Below, piece by piece: positions 54,483-64,000 of a stretch of 64,000 nucleotides of DNA. The notes under the pieces are model-generated. The model saw nothing but the letters and a program-made list of their open reading frames with translations, was not told the DNA's origin and ran no database searches. The position numbers and the translations under genes are program-made. Numbering within the stretch: the stretch's first letter is position 1; the number at the start of each line of letters is the position of its first letter. This stretch comes from CAIWHR01 sp963843595 (lineage in GTDB: Bacteria; Pseudomonadota; Gammaproteobacteria; Burkholderiales; Casimicrobiaceae), in assembly GCA_963843595.1 (NCBI GenBank), contig CAWJLG010000010.1:310001-374000 (forward strand). The letters are read 5' to 3'.

Positions 54483-57400
54483 CGCACGCGACGCGCAGCG
54501 AATCGGCCTTCACCTGGCGCGACGCGGCAATGACGGTGCTCGCGCTCCTGGCGCTCGGGATCGCGTTGCTCGGTGGCCGAGCCGTTGCGCAGGACGGTTC
54601 GATCGGAATCGAGATCCGCAACCACCTCACCACCGGCTTTCCGCTCGTCGGGGCGCATCAGAACATCCGCTGCGAGTCCTGCCACGTTCGCGGCATCTTC
54701 AAGAACACGCCCAAGACCTGCGAGGGCTGCCATACGCCCTCCGCGCGCATTGCCACGGTCACGATCGACTCGTCGCACGTGCCGACGATTCAACCGTGCT
54801 CGGTATGCCACAACCAGCTCAGCTTTGCCGGGGCCACGTTCAACCATGCCGGCGTCGCCCCCGGCACGTGCTCGAGCTGCCACAACGGCACGAATGCCCG
54901 AGGCAAGCCCTCCGGACACGTCGTCACCTCCTCGTCGTGCGACACGTGCCACCGCACCTCGACCTGGGCGGGCGCCGGATTCGACCACGCGGGCGTGGTG
55001 CCCGGCACGTGCGCGAACTGCCACAACGGCGTCGTGGCGGCCGGTCGCGTGCCCTCCCACATTCCGACCACGCAGTCCTGCGACACCTGCCACACGAGCA
55101 CGGTGTCGTTCGCGGCGTGGACGATGAACCACACGGGCATCGCCACCGGATGCGCGACCTGCCACAGCGGGCAGTTCGTCGGCGTGAAAGTGAAGACGAC
55201 CGGTCACGTGCCGACCTCCGCGTCGTGCGAGACATGCCACACGAACACGACGTCGTTCACGATCGCGGCCTTCAAGCACGAAGGCATCTCGTCCGGTTGC
55301 GCGGCCTGTCACACGGGCGGGAGCGCCGCCGGCAAGCCGGCCGTACACATTCCGACGAACGCAGCCTGCGAAACCTGCCACACGAGCACGACGGCGTTTT
55401 CGACGCTGAAGATGAATCACACCGGTATCGCGAGCGGCTGTACGACGTGCCACGGCGGGCAGTTTCCCGACGTTCGCACGAAGCCCGCCACGCACGTGCC
55501 GACGTCAGCGGCGTGCGAGACCTGCCACACCAGCACGGCGTCGTTCACGGTCGCGAGCTTCAACCATGCGGGCATCGTGTCCGGATGCGCGAGCTGCCAC
55601 GACGCGAAGACTGCGGCCGGCAAGCCGACGCTTCACATTCCGACGACGGCACCGTGCGAGACCTGCCACCGGAGCACGACGGCGTTCTCGACGCTGACCA
55701 TGGATCACACCGGCATCGTCACCGGTTGCAGCGCCTGTCACGGCGGCCAGTTCGCCGACGTGCGCTCGCAGCCATCGGGCACCCACATTCCCACCAACGC
55801 GCCGTGCGAGACGTGCCACAAGAGCACGACCGCGTTCTCGACGTGGACGATGAACCACAGCGGCATCGCAACCGGCTGTGCTGGCTGCCACGGCGGCAAG
55901 TTCGCCGACGTGCGGACGAAGCCGTCGACCCACATCGTCACGTCAGCGGCGTGCGAGACCTGCCACACCAGCACGGCGTCGTTCAAGGTCGCGTCGTTCA
56001 ACCACGCGGGGATCTCGTCGGGATGCGCCGCCTGCCACGATGCGAAGACCGCGACCGGCAAGCCGGCGATCCACATCCCGACGCAGGCCCCATGCGAAAA
56101 CTGCCACAAGAGCACCGCGGCATTCTCGACGCTGGTCATGGATCACAGCGGCATCACGTCGGGTTGCGCCGCCTGCCACGGCGGTCAGTTTGGCGACGTG
56201 ATGTCGACACCGGCAGCGCACATTCCGACCAACGGCGCGTGCGAAAGCTGCCACGCAGCCGGCAAGTTCACGAATTTCTCGGGCGGGACGATGAATCACG
56301 TCGGGATCGTCGCGGGCTGCGCGAACTGCCACGGGGCCGGCAAGACCTTCGTCGGCGTCAGCGTGGTCTCCCCGCCGCCAACCCACATTCCGTTCGGCGG
56401 CGCCGCTTGCGAGAGCTGCCACGCGGCCGGCAAGTTCGCGAGTTTTGCCGGCACCGCGATGAACCACACGCCGGTCGCTGCGATCGCCTGCGCGACGTGC
56501 CACGAGACCGGTCGCAGCTGGTATGGCGTGACGATCGTCACCCGGCCCACGCCGGCCCAGGACAAGAACCATCCGCTGACCGGCGAGTGCGGCGCTTGCC
56601 ACACGTCGACGTCGTCGTTCGCGACGGGCATCGTGGCCGGCAAGCCGGCCAATCACATTCCCACCAACGAGGTCTGCACGCTTTGCCACTCGAACCCGGC
56701 GAACTACGCCGTGTACTCGATGAACCACCAGGGCATCACGAGCGGCTGCGCAACCTGCCACGCATCGGGCCGGTCGTTCGCGAACATCGTCCCGACCTCA
56801 CCGCCAGCGACCCATGTTCCGTTCGGCACTGCGGCCTGTGAGGCCTGCCACGCGCCGGCGAAGTTCACCAACTTCGGTGGCACCGCGATGAACCACGCGG
56901 CGGTTCCCGGAGTGGCCTGCGCGACCTGCCACGGTTCGGGCAAGACGTGGTTCGGCGTGACCGTCGTGACGCCGCCGCCGACGCATATTCCGTTCGGCGG
57001 TGCGGCGTGCGAGGCCTGCCACGCGCCGACGAAGTTCTCCAATTTCGGCGGCACCGCGATGAATCACGCGCCGGTGTCGGCGACGTCCTGCGCGACCTGC
57101 CACGAAACCGGGAAGACCTGGTACGGCGTGACGATCGTCACCCGGCCGACACCGGCGCAGGATCCCGCGCACCCGATCGGCGGCGAATGCGGTAACTGTC
57201 ACACCTCCACCGTCTCGTTCGCGACCGGCGTGACCGGCGGCAAGCCGGCGAATCACATTCCGACGACTCAGGCCTGCACGCTGTGCCACTCGGATCCGAC
57301 GAACTACAAGATCTTCTCGATGAACCACAGCGGCATCACCGGGCAATGTGCGACCTGCCACGGACCGGGGCTGACGTTCGCGAACATCGTGCCCGTGTCG

Positions 57401-59790
57401 CCGCCTTCCACGCACATCCCGTACGCCAGCGCGGCCTGCGAAACGTGCCACTCGCCGACGAAGTTCAACAACTTCGGCGGCACCGCGATGAACCACACGC
57501 CGGTCTCGGGCATCGCGTGCTCGACCTGCCACGAGACGGGCAAGACGTGGTACGGCGTGACCATCGTGACGCGGCCGACGCCGGCGCAGGATCCCAACCA
57601 TCCGGGCGCCGGCGAGTGCAGCAACTGCCACACGTCGACGACGTCGTTCGCGGCGGGGGTCAGCACGCTGCCGGCGAATCACATCCCGACCGCACAGGCG
57701 TGCACCTTGTGCCACAACAACCCGGGCGGCGTGATGAAGCCGGGGGTGATGAACCACCAGGGCATCACGACCAACTGCACGCAGTGCCACCTGGCGGCAC
57801 CGACCGGAAAGGTGTTCCTGGGCGTGACGCCGGTCGCGCAGGGCAACAACCACGTGCCGACATCGGCCTCCTGCGAGCTTTGCCACGGCGGCTACAACAG
57901 CTTCGTCGGCGGCACGATGAATCACGCCGGCATCAGCAACGGTTGCGCGACCTGCCACGCGTCGGGCAAGACCTTCAACGGCGTCAACGTGGTGACGCCG
58001 CCGGGAACGCACATTCCGTTCGGCAGCGCCGCGTGCGAGTCCTGCCACTCGCCGACGAAGTTCAACAACTTCGGCGGCACGGCGATGAACCACACGCCGG
58101 TCTCGGGCATCACGTGCTCGACCTGCCACGAGACGGGCAAGACATGGTTTGGCGTGACTATCGTGACGCGGCCGACGCCAGCGCAGGATCCCAACCATCC
58201 GGGCGCCGGCGAGTGCAGCAACTGCCACACGTCGACGACGTCGTTCGCGGCGGGGGTCAGCACGCTGCCGGCGAATCACATCCCGACCACACAGGCGTGC
58301 ACCTTGTGCCACAACAATCCGGGCGGCGTGATGAAGCCCGGGGTGATGAACCACCAGGGCATCACGAGCAACTGCACGCAGTGTCACCTGGCGGCGGTAA
58401 ACGGAAAGGCCTTCCTCGGCGTGACGCCGGTGCCGCAGGGCGCAGGACACGTGCCGACGTCGATCTCGTGCGAAGCGTGCCACGCGGGCTTCTCGAGCTT
58501 CAAGGGCGGCACGATGAACCATGCCGGGATCACCAGCGGCTGCGCGACGTGCCACGCGTCCGGCAAGACGTTCAACGGCGTAACGGTGGTGACGCCGCCC
58601 GCGACGCATATTCCGTTCGGCAGCGCCGCGTGCGAGGCCTGCCACTCGCCGACGAAGTTCACCAACTTCGGCGGCACCACGATGAACCACACGCCGGTGG
58701 CCAGCATCACGTGCGCGACCTGCCACGCCTCCGGCAAGAGCTGGTACGGCGTGACGATCGTGACGCTGCCGACGTCCGGGCATATCCCGAATCCGGGCAA
58801 TCTCGACTGCAAGGGCTGCCACACGTCGACGACGTCGTTCAAGACATGGAAGATGAGCCACTCGGGCATCTCCACCGGTTGCGTCGCCTGCCACGGCGGC
58901 CAGTTTTCAGGCGTCGATAAGAAGCCCAACGACCATCCGAAACACCAACGATCTCTGCGAGAACTGCCATACGGTCAACACGTTCTCCAAAGCGCTGCTG
59001 CTGCCCGCAGGCAAGGCGGTCGGCAACACGCCCGCCGGTGCACCGACCGCGGCATTGATGCCGGGGGTTGGCGGCGCCGGGACGGCGAGGCCGGGTGCGC
59101 TGGCCGGTGCCGATCCGCACGTCGGCGTCGCGCCCGGCAGCTGCATCACGTGCCACAACGGCGTGCGTGCGGCCGGAAAGCCGGCGCGCCATGTGGTGAC
59201 GGTCGCGGCCTGCGATTCCTGCCACCGTACGTACGCGTGGATACCGGTCACGTCGGCGGCATCGACGCCGATGCCGTTGGCAGCCGTTGTCGGCGGAGGC
59301 GTTGCGGTCAAGCCGCGCGCGGGGGCGACGGGGAACCCGCACATCGGCATCGCACCGGGGACCTGTGTCACGTGTCACAACGGTACGGGCGCGACGGCGA
59401 AACCCGGCCGACACGTCGTGACGTCCCTCTCGTGCGATGCGTGCCACCGCACGACGGCGTGGGTGCCGGCCAGCTACACGCACGCCGGTGTCGCGCCGAC
59501 GACCTGCGCGACCTGCCACAACGGCAACGCGGCGAGCGCGCGGCCCGCCAGCCATTTCGTCACGACCCGATCGTGTGACAGCTGCCATCGGTTGACGTCG
59601 TGGCAGCCGCCGGTGCCGTATCGGCACCTGTCGCCGGCGTATTCACCGCATCCGACGCTTTCGTGCGTCGCGTGCCACAACGGCAACAGCGAAATGGTGG
59701 TGTGGCGATTTCCCGGCATCGAAGCCGAACTGCGCGGGTTGTCACGTCAACGTGACCGTGAAGCCCCGCGTGCCGCGCGCCTTGCCATAG
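54479..59790 (+). CDS. Giant multiheme cytochrome c with 63 CXXCH motifs (two frameshifts)
   Basis: The signal peptide (to 'GGRAVAQD') is followed by an almost unbroken series of heme modules. The first frame (to ~58940) has 54 CXXCH motifs. Dropping one base at 58940 adds 'NTNDLCENCH' and eight further motifs in the second and third parts; another break near 59721 is followed by 'KPNCAGCHVNV' and a stop at 59790. Joined, the protein is about 1769 residues with 63 motifs, one per 28 residues. Most motifs are preceded by a His 7 or 8 residues before the first Cys (HIPT....C, MNH.GI..GC), a likely distal ligand. Residues between are Gly/Thr/Ser-rich and short. It probably forms a long heme wire in the periplasm or at the cell surface. 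Confidence 0.85.
57410..58603 (+). repeat. Tandem 597-base repeat inside the giant cytochrome gene
   Basis: Units 57410-58006 and 58007-58603 each encode 199 residues and seven hemes, and a third partial unit starts at 58604. The first ~380 bases of the two units are nearly identical in DNA, the rest less so. Shorter related units (171 and 429 bases) lie before them. This indicates recent growth of the gene by duplication. Confidence 0.8.
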
Positions 59791-59839
59791 CGCCCGAGCC
59801 CCGAGCCAATAGCCGGCAGAACGAAGAGAGCAAGACGAA

Positions 59840-62047
59840 ATGGGTGCGACGACCATGCGGCAATTCCTGCGCTGGCTGCTGGCGGCGATGCTCTGGCTGG
59901 GCGCTGCTGGCGCGCACGCGCAGGTGCTCGACACGATCGAGGTCACGCAGGACGGCAACAATGCGGTGATCAGGATTCGCTTCGCGGTGCTGATCCAGTA
60001 TCTGCGGCACGTCCCGCTCGATACGGGCAATGCGATCCGCGTGTTCTTTCAGATCACGGCGTCCGATGACACAGGTTTGGGCGTCCTCGAGGAGGAGCGC
60101 CGCTCGCCGCCCAACGACCTCGTGCCCCGTTTCCGCGTCGTCTATCCCACGCAGGCACCGGGCCCGCAGCGCCGCATCGACATCCTGTTCGACAAGCCGG
60201 TGACGTTCCGACTGCGACCGGAGGACAACCGCACGCTCGTGCTGCTCATTCCGCTGACCGACGAGCAGAAGGCGCGCCTGCGGTCGAGCGCCGCCGCCAC
60301 GGCGGCGATCACCGGTGCGCCCGTGGCGGGCGCGCCGACCGCGGGCGTCGGCGCGCCGCTGCCGCCGGGTCCGCCAACTCCTGCAGGCGTTCTGTCGGAC
60401 ATCGACATGCAGGGCGGTGACGCCTATGCGGAAGGCCGTGCCGCGCTCGAGGCAGGCGACTACGAAAAAGCCATCCTCGCGCTCAACCGGCTGCTCAACC
60501 TGCCGCCGAACGCCTTCACTCAGGCCGGTCAGGAGCTCATCGGCGTCGCGCGCGAGAAGGGTGGGGAGATGGTCAAGGCACGCGCGGAGTACGAGCTCTA
60601 TCTCAAGCTCTACCCCGATGGGGCAGGCGCGCAGCGCGTCCGTGATCGGCTCGCCGGACTCGCGCCGGTGACCCCCCCTGGGGTAGCCGCCGCACCGACG
60701 GTCGCCCCGCCGATCCAGCCGGCGATGACCTACTGGGGCAGCGTCTCGCAGTACTACTACGGCGGCCAGTCGCAGGCCACGACTACGAGTACGATCATCA
60801 CGCCGGCCACCGGCGCGACGACGATCGACACCGCCAAGATCACCGCGACGGACCAGTCGCAGCTCATCACCAACGTCGACCTCACGGCGCGCTATCGCAG
60901 CGAGAACTGGGACAGCCGCGCGGTGGTCCGCGATTCGTACAACGCGAACTTCCTCAACAACGGCAACAGCCAGAATCGGCTGACGGCACTGTACGGCGAA
61001 TCACGCTATCTGCCGTGGCAGTTGATGGGGCGCTTCGGTCGTCAGTCGGGCACGAGCGGCGGCATCCTCGGGCTGTTCGACGGCGCCCTTGCGAGCTGGG
61101 GCTTCCGGCCGGGATACCGGGTGAACGGGGTGGTCGGGTCTCCCGTCGATCCGGCATTCGGCACCAACAAGACGTTCTACGGCGCGAGTGTCGACGCGGA
61201 CAACCTCGCCGGACGCTTCAGCGGCAACCTGTTCGCGATCCGGCAAACTGCCGATGGATTCGAGGACCGGCTCGGTGTCGGCGGCGAGTTCCGCTACTTC
61301 GACGCGGAGCGCAACGTGTACTCGCTGTTCGACTACGATCCGACCTTCCAGGCGGTCAACATCGGCATGGTGCAGGGCACGTGGCAGTTCCCGACGGCGA
61401 CGACGCTCAACTTCATTGCCGACTACCGGCGTACGCCCACGCTGCAGCTCACCAACGCGCTGGTGGCGAATCCGACGGCGTCGCTCGATTCAATGGTCCA
61501 GACCTACGGGCTGTCGGGGGTGCGCGATCTCGCCAAGACGCTGACGCCGATCAGCAAGGTCTATCTGGTCGGCCTCACGCAGCAGCTGTCGCCGAAGTGG
61601 CAGCTGGGATTCGACTTCCGGGTCTCGAGCCTCGACGGAACGCCCGCGGTCCAGTCGCTGCCCGCCACGCCCGGGACGGGCAACATCTACACCTATACGC
61701 TGCAGGCGATCGGCAACAGCCTCACGAAGTACCAGGACATCCTCGTGGTCAACGGCAGCGCGCTGCGCGGCGACTTGTTCGATGCCTGGCTTTTCGGACT
61801 CGACTATCGATTCGTCGTGCTGCAGAATCTGACGATCGAGCCGCTGCTCAAGTTCTACCAGCAGAAGGACAATCAGGGCATCAAGCTCACCCGGACGAGC
61901 CCCGGCGTGCGTCTTGCGTACCGGATCCGGGATCGCCTGACCCTGGAAGGCGAATTCGACCTCGAGCGCTCGCATCAGGTCGGGCCGCTGATCGACGATG
62001 ACGTGACGCGCCAGTTCTTCTACGTCGGGTGGCGCTGGGACCTTTGA
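59840..62047 (+). CDS. Outer-membrane beta-barrel protein with periplasmic TPR-like domain
   Basis: This 735-residue exported protein (signal peptide to 'GAHAQVLD') has a beta-rich N-terminal domain (residues ~30-135). An Ala/Pro linker (~165-190) and a TPR-like segment (~195-270, 'AYAEGRAALEAGDYEKAILALNRLL' in part) follow. From ~310 it has alternating strands rich in Tyr/Arg/Asp, ending in 'QFFYVGWRWDL', an aromatic outer-membrane insertion signal. It is the likely porin partner of the cytochromes, comparable in role, not in sequence, to MtrB or PioB. It could let a heme wire cross the outer membrane. ATG 59840 is used; 59855 is possible. Confidence 0.75.
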   Translation: MGATTMRQFLRWLLAAMLWLGAAGAHAQVLDTIEVTQDGNNAVIRIRFAVLIQYLRHVPLDTGNAIRVFFQITASDDTGLGVLEEERRSPPNDLVPRFRVVYPTQAPGPQRRIDILFDKPVTFRLRPEDNRTLVLLIPLTDEQKARLRSSAAATAAITGAPVAGAPTAGVGAPLPPGPPTPAGVLSDIDMQGGDAYAEGRAALEAGDYEKAILALNRLLNLPPNAFTQAGQELIGVAREKGGEMVKARAEYELYLKLYPDGAGAQRVRDRLAGLAPVTPPGVAAAPTVAPPIQPAMTYWGSVSQYYYGGQSQATTTSTIITPATGATTIDTAKITATDQSQLITNVDLTARYRSENWDSRAVVRDSYNANFLNNGNSQNRLTALYGESRYLPWQLMGRFGRQSGTSGGILGLFDGALASWGFRPGYRVNGVVGSPVDPAFGTNKTFYGASVDADNLAGRFSGNLFAIRQTADGFEDRLGVGGEFRYFDAERNVYSLFDYDPTFQAVNIGMVQGTWQFPTATTLNFIADYRRTPTLQLTNALVANPTASLDSMVQTYGLSGVRDLAKTLTPISKVYLVGLTQQLSPKWQLGFDFRVSSLDGTPAVQSLPATPGTGNIYTYTLQAIGNSLTKYQDILVVNGSALRGDLFDAWLFGLDYRFVVLQNLTIEPLLKFYQQKDNQGIKLTRTSPGVRLAYRIRDRLTLEGEFDLERSHQVGPLIDDDVTRQFFYVGWRWDL

Positions 62048-62064
62048 TCGATGGAGCATCGCGC

Positions 62065-62484
62065 ATGGCGCCGGACCAGAAACGCATCCTGACGATCGCC
62101 CTTGTCGCGGTCATCGCCGTTGCCGGCAGCGGCGGCTGGCTCTACAGTCGCCTCGCGAGTCGCGTGCCGGCAGACACTGCCGCGGCACCGGCGATGCAAT
62201 CTCCGCATCCCGCGGCCGGAATGCCGGCGCCCGCCGCCGGGGGGCAGGGATTCCCCGGCGTGCCCACGGTCGAGGCGGCCGCCGAAAAGCTCGCCAAACG
62301 CCTGCGTGAGAACGACGGCACGTCCGACGACTGGGCACTGCTCGCGCGGAGCTACCGGGAGATGAAGCGGTATCCCGAGGCACTGGATGCCTATGACCGC
62401 GCCGTCAAGAAAGCACCCGACAACACCGCACTCGCCGCCGAGGCGGCGAACGTACGCAAGACCGCCGCCGCCGCGCCGCGCTGA
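62065..62484 (+). CDS. Membrane-anchored TPR protein, CcmI/NrfG-like
   Basis: This 139-residue protein has an N-terminal membrane helix (residues ~8-25), an Ala/Pro-rich linker, and a pair of TPR helices ('VEAAAEKLAKRLRENDGTSDDWALLARSYREMKRYPEALDAYDRAVKKAPDN' in part). The pattern is that of the C-terminal part of CcmI/CcmH or NrfG, which guide apocytochromes to the heme lyase. Its place behind 87 CXXCH motifs suggests a dedicated maturation helper. A start further upstream would overlap the barrel gene; ATG 62065 with GGAG before it is preferred. Confidence 0.75.
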   Translation: MAPDQKRILTIALVAVIAVAGSGGWLYSRLASRVPADTAAAPAMQSPHPAAGMPAPAAGGQGFPGVPTVEAAAEKLAKRLRENDGTSDDWALLARSYREMKRYPEALDAYDRAVKKAPDNTALAAEAANVRKTAAAAPR

Positions 62485-62541
62485 TCCGCTGCGGTACACT
62501 CTCGCGGCGCGTCCGCCCCGGACGCGACGGAGCGCCGCCGC

Positions 62542-63282
62542 TTGTCCTCCACTCGAACCCTGTACGGCTTCCACGCGGTCATCGCCCGCGTGCGCCAGCG
62601 GCCGGAATCGATACACGCGATCTACATGGCGCCGGCGCGCCACGACGCGCGGGCACGCGAGTTCATCACCCGGGTCGCGGCCGCGGGATGCGCGGTCCAC
62701 GCGGCGGCGGACGATCGATTGACCCAGATGGCGGGTACGCCGCGCCACCAGGGCGTGGTTGCGATCGTCGACGCGGCCGTCCCTCACGTCACGCTCGAGG
62801 ACGTGTTCGAGTTGCTTGCCGAACCGGCGCTGCTGCTCGTACTCGACGGTGTGACCGACCCGCACAACCTCGGAGCCTGCCTGCGCAATGCCGATGCATT
62901 CGGCGCGCACGCCGTGATCGTGCCGAAGGACCGCGCGGTCGGCGTCACCGCGATCGCGGCCAAGGCGGCGAGCGGGGCCGCCGACACCGTTCCGGTCGTC
63001 ACGGTCACCAATCTTGCGCGGACGTTGCGCGAGCTCAAGGAGCGCGGCGTATGGATCCTCGGCGCCGACGCCGGCGGCGAGAGCCTGTTCGCGGCCGACG
63101 TTTCCGGCCCGGTCGCCTGGGTGCTCGGCGCGGAAGGCTCGGGATTGCGCAGGCTGACCCGCGAGCTGTGCGACCGCATCGTCGGGATCCCGCTCGCGGG
63201 CGCGGTCGAGAGCCTCAACGTCTCGGTCGCCTGCGGCATCTGCCTCTATGCGTCACGGCGCGCGCGCGTTCCCCCGCGCTGA
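62542..63282 (+). CDS. rlmB: 23S rRNA (guanosine2251-2'-O)-methyltransferase RlmB
   Basis: This 246-residue SpoU-family methyltransferase starts at TTG. It has an N-terminal substrate-binding domain ('LYGFHAVIARVRQRPESI') and a C-terminal SPOUT knot with motif 1 'LVLDGVTDPHNLGACLRNADAFGA', motif 2 'VLGAEGSGLRRL' and motif 3 'IPLAGAVESLNVSVA' (landmarks partly quoted). It methylates the P-loop of 23S rRNA. The gene is a housekeeping gene at the end of the cytochrome island, with its own spacing. Confidence 0.9.
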   Translation: MSSTRTLYGFHAVIARVRQRPESIHAIYMAPARHDARAREFITRVAAAGCAVHAAADDRLTQMAGTPRHQGVVAIVDAAVPHVTLEDVFELLAEPALLLVLDGVTDPHNLGACLRNADAFGAHAVIVPKDRAVGVTAIAAKAASGAADTVPVVTVTNLARTLRELKERGVWILGADAGGESLFAADVSGPVAWVLGAEGSGLRRLTRELCDRIVGIPLAGAVESLNVSVACGICLYASRRARVPPR

Positions 63283-63299
63283 CCCCCGGAAGCGGAACA

Positions 63300-63324
63300 C
63301 CCCGCGGCGGCAGGGGCCGCGGGG
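63300..63324. terminator. GC-rich hairpin between convergent rlmB and dppA-like genes
   Basis: CCCCGCGGC and GCCGCGGGG form a 9-base-pair stem with a 7-base loop. No T run follows on either strand, so it would be a weak or Rho-assisted terminator. Confidence 0.45.
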
Positions 63325-63363
63325 CGCGACGTCGTTCCCCGGCGCCGCCGGGGCGGAGCCACG

Positions 63364-64000
63364 CTACTCCTTGATGTCGACGCCGTAGAACGTGTGGCGG
63401 CCGAACGGCGAGAGCTTGAAGTCGATCACTTCCTTGCGCACGGGCTTCAGCTGCACCGCGTGCGCGATCGTGAACCAAGGCGCCTGCTCCTTGAAGATCA
63501 CCTGCGCCTTCATGTAGAGATCGGCGCGCTGCTTCTGGTCGGTCAGCGTCTTCGCGCGCTGGCACGAGTTCCTCGAACGGCGGGTAGCACCACTTCGAGA
63601 CATTGCTGCCGTTCGTCTTCGCGGCGTCGCAGCCGAGCAGTGTGTTGAGGAAGTTGTCCGGGTCGCCGTTGTCGCCGGTCCAGCCCAGCATGCCCATCTG
63701 GTGTTCGCCGTTCTGCATCCGCTTGCGGTACTCGCCCCACTCGAAGCTCTTGATCTCGGCCGTGACGCCGACCTTGGCGAGGTCGGCCTGCATCAGCTCG
63801 GCGATGCGGCGCGCGTTGGGGTTGTACGGGCGCTGGACCGGCATCGCCCAAAGGTCCGTCGTGAAGCCGTTGGCGTAGCCCGCCTCCGCGAGCAGCTTCT
63901 TGGCCGCCGCCGGATCGTACGGATCGTCCTTGACCGCGTCGTTGTACGACCATTGCGTCGGCGGAATCGGATTCTTCGCCGCGACGCCGGCGGTGAGGTA
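63364..64000 (-). CDS. Dipeptide/oligopeptide-binding protein (C-terminal part, one frameshift)
   Basis: The gene enters from the right edge and ends at 63364. About 210 residues of an SBP_bac_5 (DppA-like) periplasmic binding protein are visible. 'DPAAAKKLLAEAGYANGF', 'NARRIAELMQADLAKVGV', 'GMLGWTGDNGDPDNFLNTLLGC' (partly quoted) and the C-terminal 'QKQRADLYMKAQVIFKEQAPWFTIAHA' are family features. The frame breaks near 63561; dropping one base joins 'YPPFEELV' to 'QRAKTLTD'. The N-terminal part and the rest of the transporter lie outside the window. Confidence 0.85.

Noticed and set aside
56798..58894. A 698-codon minus-strand open frame rich in Arg and Gly with internal repeats
   Set aside because: The repeats are only the antisense shadow of the heme modules in the giant cytochrome gene.
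54479..59790. Possible CRISPR or satellite DNA because of many short repeats
   Set aside because: The repeats encode CXXCH heme modules in one long frame. There is no constant repeat length with unique spacers and no cas gene nearby.

Overview
The window is about 64 kb of GC-rich chromosomal DNA that reads as a betaproteobacterium, probably an uncultured or environmental Burkholderiales-like lineage. This is inferred from GC-rich codon use, TTT (TctABC) transporters, Liv cassettes and long co-oriented operons with ATGA/GTGA stop-start overlaps. No phage, transposase or CRISPR signature was seen.

Layout. 1-1.8 kb: a cut-off DUF5648 domain, a frameshifted secreted protein and a small cytochrome c. 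1.9-13.7 kb (minus strand): one eleven-gene polyamine operon. It encodes a PuuA-like gamma-glutamylpolyamine synthetase, GNAT, Fe-alcohol dehydrogenase, PuuD-like hydrolase, aldehyde dehydrogenase, class III aminotransferase, SDR and a PotADBC importer. 13.9-17.4 kb: an EamA transporter, 6-phosphogluconate dehydrogenase, gluconokinase and a cystathionine beta-lyase-like enzyme. 17.5-20.1 kb: LivG and a fused LivHM permease without LivF.

20.3-36.9 kb is a catabolic regulon that I cannot match to a described pathway. Two operons point the same way around a GntR/UTRA regulator. The first encodes TctCBA, an acylating aldehyde dehydrogenase and an acyl-CoA synthetase (SauS/SauT-like). The second encodes a succinate dehydrogenase-like complex, a TauE/SafE permease, an enolase-superfamily enzyme, a coenzyme B12 mutase set (GlmS-, GlmL- and GlmE-like) and a quinone oxidoreductase. 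Both promoters share the layout TTGAC(G/A)-N18-TAGACT followed by the perfect palindrome TCATCTAGATGA. The mutase has lost two glutamate-contacting residues (GlmE Arg149 and Glu171, both Leu here), so its substrate is probably not glutamate.

37-49.6 kb: a Liv-type binding protein, an 1179-residue flavoprotein/PyrK-like fusion, a response regulator with a GAF histidine kinase, a secreted beta-sandwich protein, a tandemly duplicated tRNA-Thr(CGT) with one broken copy, MarC, and a DUF6502-DUF5666 pair.

50-62.5 kb looks like an electron-transfer island. It holds a membrane-anchored 2x[4Fe-4S]/flavin oxidoreductase, a multi-His membrane protein, a 24-heme cytochrome, a cytochrome of about 1769 residues with 63 CXXCH motifs, an outer-membrane beta-barrel protein and an NrfG/CcmI-like TPR protein. 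I read it as a candidate quinol-to-outer-surface conduit. The window closes with rlmB and the C-terminal part of a DppA-like binding protein.

At least eight otherwise intact conserved genes or gene parts are split by single-base frameshifts, nearly all repaired by dropping one base. This points to assembly or sequencing error more than to decay, so these genes are annotated across the break.
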